From Verrucomicrobiota bacterium (lineage in GTDB: Bacteria; Verrucomicrobiota; Kiritimatiellia; RFP12; UBA1067), in the NCBI GenBank assembly GCA_023269675.1, contig JAHFSX010000012.1, forward strand, positions 98,711-162,710: 64,000 nt of DNA, in the 5' to 3' direction. The notes below the pieces were generated by a model. The model did not search any database and had not been told where the DNA came from. It saw only the letters and a program-made list of their open reading frames with translations. The stretch's first letter is position 1; each line of letters starts with the position of its first letter. Positions 7,787-17,245 of the stretch are shown piece by piece. The translations under genes and the position numbers were made by a program.

Positions 7787-9613
7787 ATGAGAACGACGTA
7801 CCCTATCGTAACACTGGATGTCTTGTTCTCGCTGGCCTCAGCCCTGGCTTGGCCGAGCCCAACACAGTTGACCAGTCTGGAAGACTTGGATGGGGCGGTC
7901 TCAGGAAATTATGGCGGACTTATTAAGGAAGGCCACGTATTTCCTCCTGGGCCATACGTGTTCGGTTTAAGGGCGGGGTATTATACATTCGATGACGGTG
8001 ACCTCGCCGCCGCGACCAATCTGTTTGCTTTCCGACCTCGGATGGGAGTGCCGGTCTGGACGGTCTCCATCATTGAGACCCAAGCCCAAGAACGCGCCTG
8101 GATGTATGTGGGAGCAGACTGTAAAATCTTTCGAACCCAAATTGTCCAAGGAGGATTCGATCCTCATCTCTGGGTGCGTGAGGCCTACGGAGATCCGCCT
8201 GTCTGGCTGTCCTCCGTCAGTTTGGACAGTTGGTACGCCGCTCGCGACCGTTCGCGCATGCAATTAGAATTGTCTCTGGTTGCGGCGCGTGATTGGCCGC
8301 TCTTGCTGGCGGCGTGGAGGGAAGCTTTCACCAACGCCCCGACGTCCGGAGTGTCAACGTCGACGCTCTCGCCTGACACGAACAGGCTGGCTTTCGCCGG
8401 GGTGGAGAGTGTGGCTTCCGGTTCCGTGTGGCTCTGGGTCTACACACCGACGAACCCTGTTCCTCTGGATGTCTTCTCATGCCCGCGCCTTCCGCCGCCA
8501 GACCGTCATTGGACGCTCGTCGGCAGTGTCGGGGCCGACCTGCCGGTTGAGTCCTGGAGCGCCCCTGTGGTGCTGGGATCCGCATTTTTCTGTGTTTCAC
8601 GCGGCGACATGGACAGCGATGGCGACGGTGTCGCGGACGGACGTGAGATGCTGATGTTCGGGACTAACCCGCTCAATGCCGACAGCGATGACGACGGTCT
8701 CTCCGATCGCGAGGAAACGTACCGGTACGCAACCAACCCGAACCGGGACGACAGCGACGGTGACGACATCTGGGACGGATGGGAGGTCGATTACGGACTG
8801 AATCCCATGGATGCTTTGGACGCATACGGCGATGCCGACGGCGACGGGCTCAAGAATATACAAGAATGCGAGTTGGAGACGGACCCTCACGATAAAGATA
8901 CGGATCATGACGGTATACCGGATAATGAAGATAAAACGCCGACGAGGCCGGGACCTTTGATCAGCATCGATTCTCCGCGGGACGGCGCGGTGTTGCCAAG
9001 TCCTATCATAACGGTTTCGGGAGTGGTGGAGTGCCAGGGGGTCTTGGACTCGGTATGGATCCGAGGGGAAAAGGTACTGGTTAACAACCAGGGGACAGGT
9101 ATTTATGCCTTCACGAACACCCTGACCCTCGAAGAAGGGCTACGCGAGATCACGGTTTCGGCCAGGAGGGTCGGCTCTTCTGCGCTGGAATCGCGGAAAA
9201 GCGTGACCGTCGGGGTAGACGCGTTACCCCCCGACGTAACGATCCTGAGTCCGGTGGATTTTCAGGCATTCTCGGGGGGGGCGGTCCGCGTGACGGTCTG
9301 GACAGACACCTCCAATGATGTCGTGACCGTCAACGGTGTCGCAACGACACGAGACGGGTACATCCGGTATGCCTGGGTAAGGCTGCCGTCAGTGGGAACC
9401 CATACGATTCAAGCGGTTGCGGTAGACCGACTGAACAGGGTCGGCTTGGACGTCGTGACGGTTTCCTGCACCGATGACACGTTTACGGATCCGAACGATG
9501 ATGATAATGACGGCTTTCCCAATGGGGCTGATTCGGATCCGAACGACCCGGCGGTGAGAGCCACCGTGGTTATCACGTATCCCCCGAACGGAATCGTAAT
9601 TTACGCGAACTGA
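7787..9613 (+). CDS. Secreted thrombospondin type 3 repeat protein
   Basis: 608 residues; AAGGG lies five bases before the ATG. The N-terminus has a short basic start and a hydrophobic core (about 6-22) fitting a signal peptide. Residues about 265-385 are a run of calcium-binding TSP3-like repeats (D-S-D-G-D-G-V-A-D-G-R-E, N-A-D-S-D-D-D-G-L-S-D-R-E-E and so on). Two Ig-like glucodextranase-B-type units follow, opening I-S-I-D-S-P-R-D-G and V-T-I-L-S-P-V-D-F; then another D-x-N-D-D-D-N-D-G loop. The protein ends just after the first strand of what looks like another such unit (V-V-I-T-Y-P-P-N-G), suggesting truncation at the TGA. The next large gene continues in the same frame. A run of eight G at 9274-9281 lies inside the gene. 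Confidence 0.8.
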   Translation: MRTTYPIVTLDVLFSLASALAWPSPTQLTSLEDLDGAVSGNYGGLIKEGHVFPPGPYVFGLRAGYYTFDDGDLAAATNLFAFRPRMGVPVWTVSIIETQAQERAWMYVGADCKIFRTQIVQGGFDPHLWVREAYGDPPVWLSSVSLDSWYAARDRSRMQLELSLVAARDWPLLLAAWREAFTNAPTSGVSTSTLSPDTNRLAFAGVESVASGSVWLWVYTPTNPVPLDVFSCPRLPPPDRHWTLVGSVGADLPVESWSAPVVLGSAFFCVSRGDMDSDGDGVADGREMLMFGTNPLNADSDDDGLSDREETYRYATNPNRDDSDGDDIWDGWEVDYGLNPMDALDAYGDADGDGLKNIQECELETDPHDKDTDHDGIPDNEDKTPTRPGPLISIDSPRDGAVLPSPIITVSGVVECQGVLDSVWIRGEKVLVNNQGTGIYAFTNTLTLEEGLREITVSARRVGSSALESRKSVTVGVDALPPDVTILSPVDFQAFSGGAVRVTVWTDTSNDVVTVNGVATTRDGYIRYAWVRLPSVGTHTIQAVAVDRLNRVGLDVVTVSCTDDTFTDPNDDDNDGFPNGADSDPNDPAVRATVVITYPPNGIVIYAN

Positions 9614-9620
9614 GGTCGTC

Positions 9621-9794
9621 ATGAGAAGATCAAATCGGACATGGGATCTATCTCGACATGCGCATGTAGCTGTTGGGGTTTTAGCATCGTGCGACGCCGC
9701 AAGCGAACGCGCGGAATCACGGCTCGAACGCTCGAAACACAGCAAAGACCAGATCCGGACATGGCTGCCCCTGATGAAGGCGGGTGTGCGATGA
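9621..9794 (+). CDS. Possible small lipoprotein (57 residues)
   Basis: A short frame starts at an ATG with GAGGT five bases upstream, seven bases after the preceding stop, and its TGA overlaps the next ATG (ATGA at 9791). The N-terminus is Arg-rich (M-R-R-S-N-R-T-W), then V-A-V-G-V-L-A-S-C gives a plausible lipobox L-A-S-C, followed by a charged, helical tail. Spacing and overlap are those of translationally coupled genes. Against it, the segment could instead be the remnant of an interruption in one longer gene. No family is recognised. Confidence 0.35.
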   Translation: MRRSNRTWDLSRHAHVAVGVLASCDAASERAESRLERSKHSKDQIRTWLPLMKAGVR

Positions 9795-12700
9795 GTAGGG
9801 TTGCCGGGGCCTGCCCGGTGCTGGAAATCTTCCTTTGGTTCATATTGGAAGCGGTGGCAGTCGGCATGGCCGAAGATTTCGAAACGGCCAGGCGCCGAAC
9901 GATAACGGGTATTGTTCGGGATAAGCAGACTGCCGTTGAGTTGGATCTGAAAGCTTTAAGCATGCCGTCTGGCGCCAAATGCAAATATACAACCGCAGCG
10001 GAAGGCGGCAGGTTTTCGCAGGAAGTGAAGCTGTTCCCTGGAAAAAACCTGATAACGGCCAGGACGGCCACTGGATTGAGCGAGACGATGGCAAAACTGT
10101 CGGTGGAGAAGCCCAATTTACGGGTGGAACTGAGTTGGATCGGCCCGAATCTGGGTTATGTTCTTCAGGTGAATGATGCCAATATGCAGGGTGCCGGTGA
10201 AAACGGAGAGACCCGTTTTTCGTTTGATCGAGCTGAAGCGGGCCTGTATAGAATATATGTCCGATACTCGCCGCCTGTTACGGGGGGGGGCGGCGGAGGA
10301 GGAGGGGGAGATCCGGGAACCAGGTTGGTTCTCGCTATCGGTAATTACGACATTTCGTTATTCCCTTATGTGCCCAGTGGTCCGACTAGCCCATATTATA
10401 ATGCTTTTCTTGGCGAAACCTATATTTACTCATGGCCCCAAAGCCTCTTTTCTAAACCGACTTTATGGCAAGACGACAAGATAAGCATTTGGTGCCTTGT
10501 GGACTGGGATGGAAAAAACCAAGTGAAAATAAACTTGGCTCCGTTTCCCTTCTCGAGAACGATGGAGTTTTACCCGCTAACGTATTCACGCGACTGCGCC
10601 GGAACTGCCTTTATCCCGCAAAATGGAAATACTTATGCATGGAATCGGGCGGGACTGATGGATACGCTCGAGATTAATGCGACAACGGCTTGCATAACCC
10701 AAAAGCCGTGGATCGCCCCGGGAGTGTTGGCGGCCGCTGCTCAGATAGCAAAGGTAAAGATATATTTGAATGATAAGGAAATCTTTGAGGAAGCCCAGTT
10801 TGTCCCCTATTTGTCCGAAAAAAGGGATTTGGTTTGGAATATTGGTACCGTCGTGTTGCATTCTGGTGATCAGGCGGGAGGATACGCCGTGGATGGCAGA
10901 CGTGTGGACGTCGCGAAACAGGGTGAACTGAAGGGCGTCTCCCCGCGGACACCGTACGTCGTGACGGTGCTGTCCGGGCCTCATATTAGCGGGCCTGTCT
11001 ATTTGTCAGTCGGAGATGCCGTGCAATTCACCGCCTACGGCGCCATAAACCTAGGGCCGAATAACGAACAAGCGGGCAGGGAGATTATCGAGAAGTTCAT
11101 AAGCTCGGATACGGCGGTCGGAACCGTTGATGCCTTGGGAGTCTTTATCGCAAAGGGTCCCGGTTACACGCAGATATCCTGCGAGGGTTATTCGGGTGAT
11201 TCGATTGACGTCTATGTCTTGAAAGTGGACATGATTCCCGATTATGACTGCGACGGGACGATCTCCGATGCGGATCAGAATCGCCGGGCGGAAGACGGAG
11301 CATATTATTTTTGGCTAAATGACGATGCTGATATCAATAAACATGAGGGCTCGAATATCCCTGGGGCGCAGACTCCAGACTACGCCGATACTATTGTAAA
11401 CGGGGTGCGCGATCTGAACGACTGGTTCCCTGTTCTGCTGGACGTGGGGCAAACTGTCGATCAGATCGCTTCAGAAGAGTGCAGTTATTGGCTTTGCCAC
11501 GAGGGTGGCGCAGTCAATATTCTCACGGATGTTACCGGAACGCCACTGGTGCTGTTTGATGTGGCGTGCAATGCCCATGTTTTCGATCCGGAAGTCGCCG
11601 AATCCGCCGCCGCAGGGAGGACTCGTCAAGTGACCGCCAGCGGTGTCCAGTTGGACGCGTTGTTTATGATCTCGGCGCTCAACGGGAAGGGTGTCGTGCT
11701 GCTAGAGGGTCGTTCACCGACGCGGGATACCGGCGAGAACCTGACGCTGGAGGTGCGCGCGGGGACGGATGGAAGACTAATCTGCCGGTCAAAACTTTTC
11801 GTTTCCCTCGACTCGGTCACCGGTATGTACCGGCAACTGAACCTGCGAGGCGTCGGCGGCGGCATAGGCGGGATGAGCACGTACATCACAGATCCGCCCA
11901 ATCTGCCGGACGCGGTGACGGCGGCCAAACACATCGTCTACGTTCACGGCTACAATATCAACGGGACAGACGCGCTCGACGAGCAGAGCGCGGTGTTTAA
12001 AAACCTTTGGTGGTGCGGCTCGCGCGCGCGGTTTCACGCCGTGAGCTGGTTCGGTGATGCCACGCAGGCGCCGGCCATTGAGGAAACCCTTAATTTCTAC
12101 ACGAACGTTGCGAACGCCTTCGCGACCGCGCCTTACGTTTCGGCCTATAGCCAGGCGATAGCCCAGTCAGGAGAGGTCACGGTGATCGCGCACAGCCTCG
12201 GCAACATGGTAGCTTCCGCGGCAATCTGCCTGCACGGCGCTCCTGCGGCCAACTACTTTATGCTGGATGCCGCGGTGGCTCAGGAAGCCTACCGTTCCGC
12301 GACGCTCATGACGCACAACATGGTGAACGCAAACTGGGCGGACTACACTGACGATAGCTACCCCAACCGACTGTTCGCAAGCGAGTGGCATACCAATTTC
12401 GATCATCCTGACGCACGTAGCGCGCTAACCATGCGCGGGCTCTTTACCGATTGGGGCGATACGCGCGTCTGCAACTTCTACAGCTCCGGCGAAGACATTC
12501 TGGACAACGCGCCGTACGACTGCGCGGACGACTGGTATGAAATCAATATTAGCGGCCTGGAATCTCTTAACTACGTCTGGTGCGCGCAGGAGAAACTCAA
12601 AGGCCGCATTCCGGACAGGGTCGACTTGATAAAACAGCCGGACTGGTGGCCCGCATGGTCGGACGGGCCGATGAGCGCGCCCTTGTCTGCGGTCGGAGCG

Positions 12701-13225
12701 GTCGAGAGTTACATCAACGACTGGCTGACCGCGTTCGTCAACGAGGCCTATCCAAACAAGGAAGGCGGTTGGATGGTCAATAAGGCCAACCTGACCCAAT
12801 GCTACTCGGTGCCGGTGGATTGCCTCGGCGTGCCGTGCTACCGCAGGAAGACCTTGAAAGAGATATTTGATCCCATGATCACAATGCCGTGGGTTCTGAC
12901 ACGTTATCCGATATTCACCCTGCCCGCCGAACTGACAGATACGAATGCCGCAGCCGCCAGCACATACGCAGCGGATAACAGGCTCTACCTCCTGGCCCAC
13001 GTATTCCCCGCCACTAGCTACGCGATGGGCAAGAACCAGATCGAAAACGAAAGCGGAATCGAGAATTGGGACATGAACGATCGTGCTAATTTTTTGCGGC
13101 ACGGATGGTACGAGGTTAGCTCTTCTGACAAGTGGAAGTGGACACATTCTGATTTCAAAAATGTGGCGCTATTGTACACCCAAGAGGTGTACTCGAAAAT
13201 GGTTACGGATGGAGGTTTGAAGTGA
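9791..13225 (+). CDS. Giant secreted alpha/beta hydrolase (lipase-like)
   Basis: 1144 residues from the ATG at 9791, which overlaps the upstream stop; an in-frame ATG at 9641 would add 50 non-protein-like residues. A hydrophobic stretch (about 8-26) can act as a signal. Next come an Ig/glucodextranase-like unit (I-T-G-I-V-R-D onward), a nine-Gly linker (about 164-172), a Big_2-like Ig segment (about 395-475) and an EF-hand/dockerin-like loop at about 484 (D-Y-D-C-D-G-T-I-S-D-A-D). The C-terminal part has the alpha/beta-hydrolase marks I-V-Y-V-H-G-Y (about 714-720) and V-I-A-H-S-L-G-N, with Ser802 as likely nucleophile. Lipid or ester substrates are likely; the catalytic Asp and His are not assigned. 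Its last four bases overlap the next gene. Confidence 0.75.
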   Translation: MSRVAGACPVLEIFLWFILEAVAVGMAEDFETARRRTITGIVRDKQTAVELDLKALSMPSGAKCKYTTAAEGGRFSQEVKLFPGKNLITARTATGLSETMAKLSVEKPNLRVELSWIGPNLGYVLQVNDANMQGAGENGETRFSFDRAEAGLYRIYVRYSPPVTGGGGGGGGGDPGTRLVLAIGNYDISLFPYVPSGPTSPYYNAFLGETYIYSWPQSLFSKPTLWQDDKISIWCLVDWDGKNQVKINLAPFPFSRTMEFYPLTYSRDCAGTAFIPQNGNTYAWNRAGLMDTLEINATTACITQKPWIAPGVLAAAAQIAKVKIYLNDKEIFEEAQFVPYLSEKRDLVWNIGTVVLHSGDQAGGYAVDGRRVDVAKQGELKGVSPRTPYVVTVLSGPHISGPVYLSVGDAVQFTAYGAINLGPNNEQAGREIIEKFISSDTAVGTVDALGVFIAKGPGYTQISCEGYSGDSIDVYVLKVDMIPDYDCDGTISDADQNRRAEDGAYYFWLNDDADINKHEGSNIPGAQTPDYADTIVNGVRDLNDWFPVLLDVGQTVDQIASEECSYWLCHEGGAVNILTDVTGTPLVLFDVACNAHVFDPEVAESAAAGRTRQVTASGVQLDALFMISALNGKGVVLLEGRSPTRDTGENLTLEVRAGTDGRLICRSKLFVSLDSVTGMYRQLNLRGVGGGIGGMSTYITDPPNLPDAVTAAKHIVYVHGYNINGTDALDEQSAVFKNLWWCGSRARFHAVSWFGDATQAPAIEETLNFYTNVANAFATAPYVSAYSQAIAQSGEVTVIAHSLGNMVASAAICLHGAPAANYFMLDAAVAQEAYRSATLMTHNMVNANWADYTDDSYPNRLFASEWHTNFDHPDARSALTMRGLFTDWGDTRVCNFYSSGEDILDNAPYDCADDWYEINISGLESLNYVWCAQEKLKGRIPDRVDLIKQPDWWPAWSDGPMSAPLSAVGAVESYINDWLTAFVNEAYPNKEGGWMVNKANLTQCYSVPVDCLGVPCYRRKTLKEIFDPMITMPWVLTRYPIFTLPAELTDTNAAAASTYAADNRLYLLAHVFPATSYAMGKNQIENESGIENWDMNDRANFLRHGWYEVSSSDKWKWTHSDFKNVALLYTQEVYSKMVTDGGLK

Positions 13226-14211
13226 AAAGTAGTTTAATGTTTCTGATATGCATGTTGCCGTTCATACCGATATTGGCAAGGACCGGTCTGGAAATCCAGT
13301 TTCATTATCGAATTGTTGACGAACCGGGTAATCCGGTACATAACGCAAATATAGAAATGGGATTCGATGGTATGGTTGACGAAAAAGATCCTTGGAAAGG
13401 TTTGAAATATTTTAATGTTCTGGGGGAGACAGACCGCAAAGGGCTGTGGTCTGTGGCCGGGGTGACTCTTAACAACCCAGCGATTTCCATTCAGAAGGAA
13501 GGGTACTACGCCTCATGTATACGGTACACGCTGAGCGAAAAAGACAAGATGACCGGACGATGGAAGCCCTATGACCGTGATGAGGAAACGATTTGCCTTC
13601 GTAAAATCGTAAATCCGATACCGATGTATGCATGGAATATGAGTCTGATGAAGTATCCTGTGAGGACAAACGAATGGGTCGGTCTTGATATGCAACGTGC
13701 CGAGTGGATGCCGCCGTATGGTAATGGGCAAACCGAGGATGTGCGGTTCCATGTGTGGCGGTCTACAAATGGGTATGACAGAGCGCACCCCGCAGAGGTC
13801 CTGACGGTCCGTTTTATCGGCGATAAAAACGGTGTTTGCGGAATAAATGACAGAGACATTTCTTATCAAAGCACTATGAAACTTCCATACGGAGCTCCAC
13901 GTGATGGATATTCTGAAACTGAGTTCCGTTTGGAACGACAATTAATCAGAAATGATTTTGAAACCAAGACGAACACGGGGACCACCAACTGTTTCTTCCG
14001 AATCCGGTCAACGGTTGATCAGGACGGCAACCTCGTAGAAGGGTTGTATGGAAAGATCAGAGGTCCGATGGCAGTAGAGGGCGGAAGGGGTATTCGTATC
14101 AAAATGCTCTATTATGTGAACCCCACGCCGAACGACCTGAACATGGAGTTCGACCCCAAGCGGAATCTGATCCATAAAAAGGGCGTGAGCCTGGCGGTTC
14201 CTTTGCCCTGA
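13222..14211 (+). CDS. Secreted protein with transthyretin/carboxypeptidase-regulatory-like N-domain, coupled to the hydrolase
   Basis: 329 residues from a GTG that overlaps the hydrolase stop (GTGA), so translation is probably coupled. Residues 1-19 are a signal peptide (M-K-S-S-L-M-F-L-I-C-M-L-P-F-I-P-I-L-A). Residues 22-110 have the shape of a carboxypeptidase-regulatory-like or transthyretin-type beta-sandwich (V-x-D-E-P-G-N-P-V-x-N-A-N-I, later D-R-K-G-L-W and I-Q-K-E-G-Y-Y). The remaining 210 residues are beta-rich with no recognised family. The obligate pairing and common export suggest a partner, inhibitor, anchor or immunity-like protein for the hydrolase; this is inference from context only. 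Base composition is lower in GC than the flanks. Confidence 0.7.
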   Translation: MKSSLMFLICMLPFIPILARTGLEIQFHYRIVDEPGNPVHNANIEMGFDGMVDEKDPWKGLKYFNVLGETDRKGLWSVAGVTLNNPAISIQKEGYYASCIRYTLSEKDKMTGRWKPYDRDEETICLRKIVNPIPMYAWNMSLMKYPVRTNEWVGLDMQRAEWMPPYGNGQTEDVRFHVWRSTNGYDRAHPAEVLTVRFIGDKNGVCGINDRDISYQSTMKLPYGAPRDGYSETEFRLERQLIRNDFETKTNTGTTNCFFRIRSTVDQDGNLVEGLYGKIRGPMAVEGGRGIRIKMLYYVNPTPNDLNMEFDPKRNLIHKKGVSLAVPLP

Positions 14212-14388
14212 GCGGGTCATGTTCGTTTCCCTGATAATCTTCCGGCAACCTAAACGCATTGTCGGGTGGGTGTCAGGCGTGAAAACGTCGCGAAAAGGGT
14301 TATGACTTTAAGGGCGAGACGTAAAGGGCGAGGCATGCGTCATCGCGGCTTGCGGGTGCCGGCAGGTTGCTTTCCGGGAGGTCCAGCC

Positions 14389-16977
14389 CTACTTCACCAT
14401 CATCAGCGTGCCCTGGAAAGAGAGCTCGGCCGAGAACAGCGTGCGGCCGCCGCTCAGGGGGGCCGTGACGACCGTGGCTTTGTAGTTCAGCAGGCTGTGC
14501 CGCACCGGCACCGTCGCGGGGTCGGGGGCCATGCCCGACGGCACGGTGAAGAGCGGCACCGTGAAGTTTCCGGGCACGGTGAAGCCTTCGTCCAGGGCGA
14601 TCTCCAGGCGCGCGCCCGCCTCGAAGGTGACCGTCGATCCCAGCGCCACGCCGGCGGGCAGCGCCGCGTCGGGATAGCGGCGGCTCAGCGTGCCCGCGCC
14701 TTTGATCAAAACGGGGCCCGTGCCGAAAGCGTTGGTCGAGGCGGGACGGAGCGCGCCCGCGATGACCAGGGTCTGGCCCGTGTAGCTGTTCGCGCCGCCC
14801 AGCACCAGGGCCCCCAGCCCGTTCTTGATCAGCGTGCCCGCGCCGGTGATCGGGCAGGCCACGGTCAGCGTGACGTTGCTCGACTCTGGCCGCAGCGTGC
14901 AGCCGCCCTCGTAGCGCAGCAGCGCGGCCGGCGTGTTGGTGAAGAACGCCCCCGCACCTTTGTCGGTCGTCATCACGGAATTGCCGCCGGTCGCCAGCAG
15001 GGTGATGCCGCGGCTGGCGTCGTCCAAAGTCACGTCGTTCGTCACGCTGAGGCCGCCGCCGTTGAAGCTCAACTGGTCGGCGCGGAACAGCGGCGGGTTG
15101 CCGCCGAGCTTCGCCTCGCTGGCGATACGCAGCCAGAAGTTGGTGTTGCCGTCCATCCGGATCTTGCCGAAGTAGGAGGGGTTGTCCGCGTGGGAAGTGT
15201 AGAGATTGTTCGAATAGGCCGGATCGCCGTGACTCTGAAGAAAAAGATCACCGTAGCCCGAGAGCGTCGAATAGAGGTTGAGATAGCGGCCCATGTAACT
15301 GCTGGTGACGCGCATGGCGTAGGTCTTGTTCGCATCCCGCACCGCGTGCAGCAGGATGTCGCCGGCCATCCGGCTGCCGGCCCCTTCGGCCATGCCGAAC
15401 GAGGCGTCGTTCATCATCACGAGATTGGTGATGGTCGGCGTCGTGCCAACCCCCTTGAGCGTAATGCCCTGGCCGTCCACCACCAGCCGCTTGCCGGCGA
15501 ACGTGAGGCTGCCGGCCGAGGGTGTGCGCAAGCCAAACCCGCGGACCACATAGGTCTTGTCGGGCGAGGGCGCAAGCCCGTCCGACCATTTCGAGCCGAG
15601 GGTGAACCCGCTTTCGTTGAGATTGTCTACGACCGTCTTGAAAACGATCTTGTCGGCGGGCGTGGGCGTGAAAAGCAGCACCTGTCCGCCTGCGCCGTCG
15701 TCCGCGCGCGACAGTTCGCCGATCCACGGCGGCGTGACGCAAAAATCGTAGTCCGCGAAGTCGGTGAGGTTGGAGGCGGACAGCACCTTGTAGGGCGCGG
15801 CCGCCGTGTTGTTCGTGTTGACCACGAACTGAAACACCTGAAACGGCTGTTTGGTCAGCGCGCCGCTGACGCGGATCAGCGCGGTGTCGGGATTCGCCTC
15901 CGAGAGGTCAAGCGCGAAGGTCACGTTGGTCGTGTTCTGCACGGACAGGTTCTTGATCGACCAGCCGCCCTTTTCGGCCGCCAGTTGTCCGCCCGCAATC
16001 AGCGTCACGTTGCTCAGCGTGCCTTCGCCCGCCACCACCGCGGTCGTGCCGGTGACGGTCAGGGTCTGCGAGGCCAGCGTCCAGGCAGGGGAGAGCCGCA
16101 GCGTGCCGGCCTCGACCGTGGTCGCGCCGGTGTAGGTGGTGTTGGTCGCCAGCAGCAGCGTGCCGTTGCCGCGTTTGGTCAGCGGCCCCGCGCCCGAGAT
16201 CACGCAGGCCACCGTGGCGGTCGCCAGGTTGGCCACCTCGATCGCGCCGCCGGGGTAAAGCTGGTTGCCGGCGTCGAGGGTGTTGTTGAGCACGATGCCG
16301 CGGTTCGGGTCGTCCAGCGTCAGCGAGTTGGTGAGCACGAGCGTCATGCCGCTGAACTCCAGCTTGTTCGCCGCGAAAGCCGCCGGATTCGGCCCCAGGC
16401 TCTCTTCCATGCAGACGCCGAACTTGCCCAGGCCGCGCAGGATGATTCTTCCCGTGAAGCCGCTGTTGTCGGCAAAGAGGCTGGTCTGCTTCAGCGCGGT
16501 GACATGGCCCATGGTCACCTGCAGGTTGCCGTTGCCGGCGATCGTGGAATAGACCGCGAAAACCCGCATGTCGTTTTCCGTGGGCGCGCACTCGAAACGC
16601 GCCGTGCGCGAGGCGGGGACCGTGATATTCCCGTAGAGCCGGCCTATGATGCCGCCAAACCAGTGCGAGACGGGGCCTTCAAGAACCAAGTCCGCGACGG
16701 TCACCGGGCCGGTCGACTTCCACGCCAAAGCGCCGCTGCTGCTGATCGTCAGCCGGGAGCCCTCGAACACGAACGGCCCCGCGCCTTCCGGCGTTCGCAT
16801 GATATTGTTGGTCGTTTGGTAGGTTTTCGCGCCCGACGGGGCGAGCTGGTCCGCCCAGTTGGTGTAGCTGTTGAACGAGCTCGTAGCGGGCGCGTCGGAT
16901 CGGATCATCACGATGTCCTGCGCACCCGCCGACGCCGCCACGCACAGACACACACTCGACATCCAGAAACGCTTCAT
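14389..16977 (-). CDS. Secreted autotransporter-associated beta-strand repeat protein
   Basis: 862 residues from the ATG at 16977, chosen because GGAGG lies six bases upstream; the ATG at 16983 abuts that sequence. A signal peptide ends at A-S-A-G-A-Q-D. Passenger-associated strand repeats are seen near 230-270 (G-A-G-P-L-T-K-R-G-N-G-T-L-L-L with T-Y-T-G-A-T-T-V-E-A-G-T-L-R-L) and again near 720-750 (I-K-N-G-L-G-A-L-V-L-G-G with S-Y-T-G-Q-T-L). These build a right-handed beta-helix. No C-terminal autotransporter barrel is present; the chain ends G-T-L-M-M-V-K. Two halves of similar layout, each opening with a W-A-D-Q-L-A-P-S or W-S-D-G-L-A-P-S segment, suggest an internal duplication. Likely a surface or extracellular structural protein. 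Confidence 0.8.
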   Translation of the reverse strand: MKRFWMSSVCLCVAASAGAQDIVMIRSDAPATSSFNSYTNWADQLAPSGAKTYQTTNNIMRTPEGAGPFVFEGSRLTISSSGALAWKSTGPVTVADLVLEGPVSHWFGGIIGRLYGNITVPASRTARFECAPTENDMRVFAVYSTIAGNGNLQVTMGHVTALKQTSLFADNSGFTGRIILRGLGKFGVCMEESLGPNPAAFAANKLEFSGMTLVLTNSLTLDDPNRGIVLNNTLDAGNQLYPGGAIEVANLATATVACVISGAGPLTKRGNGTLLLATNTTYTGATTVEAGTLRLSPAWTLASQTLTVTGTTAVVAGEGTLSNVTLIAGGQLAAEKGGWSIKNLSVQNTTNVTFALDLSEANPDTALIRVSGALTKQPFQVFQFVVNTNNTAAAPYKVLSASNLTDFADYDFCVTPPWIGELSRADDGAGGQVLLFTPTPADKIVFKTVVDNLNESGFTLGSKWSDGLAPSPDKTYVVRGFGLRTPSAGSLTFAGKRLVVDGQGITLKGVGTTPTITNLVMMNDASFGMAEGAGSRMAGDILLHAVRDANKTYAMRVTSSYMGRYLNLYSTLSGYGDLFLQSHGDPAYSNNLYTSHADNPSYFGKIRMDGNTNFWLRIASEAKLGGNPPLFRADQLSFNGGGLSVTNDVTLDDASRGITLLATGGNSVMTTDKGAGAFFTNTPAALLRYEGGCTLRPESSNVTLTVACPITGAGTLIKNGLGALVLGGANSYTGQTLVIAGALRPASTNAFGTGPVLIKGAGTLSRRYPDAALPAGVALGSTVTFEAGARLEIALDEGFTVPGNFTVPLFTVPSGMAPDPATVPVRHSLLNYKATVVTAPLSGGRTLFSAELSFQGTLMMVK

Positions 16978-17125
16978 GGTCATCCTCCTTTGCCAACCGC
17001 TTATCAAACAGAAACTACAGTATAGTCTTTCGAGGCTGTAAGAACAAGGGGGCGGCGGGGCCGACGCGCGGCGCGAGCAGGCCGGGATGCGGTCTCGCCT
17101 GTTTCACCGGCCCGCCCCGCAAACG

Positions 17126-17155
17126 TTGACCCCTTGGCGTGCGTGGTGCTAAAGT
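17126..17155 (+). promoter_or_regulatory. Candidate sigma70 promoter of the YeeE/YedE pair
   Basis: TTGACC at 17126-17131 and TAAAGT at 17150-17155 are 18 bases apart. They lie about 90 bases before the ATG at 17246 and in the correct orientation for the transporter pair. Confidence 0.5.
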
Positions 17156-17245
17156 AACGCATGTGGTTTAATGTCACCGCCTGCTTTTGAGGAGCGCGGC
17201 TTGGCGCATGGTTGTCTGAGGGCGGTTATAACGGTGGAGGCGGGT

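Noticed and set aside
7590..7790. 66-codon frame overlapping the TSP3 gene start by ATGA
   Set aside because: Composition is not protein-like, no Shine-Dalgarno sequence, and it lies over the likely promoter.
10173..10484. Alternative frame around the G9 tract as a programmed frameshift product
   Set aside because: The alternative frame has no domain and ends soon; no slippery-site structure is evident.
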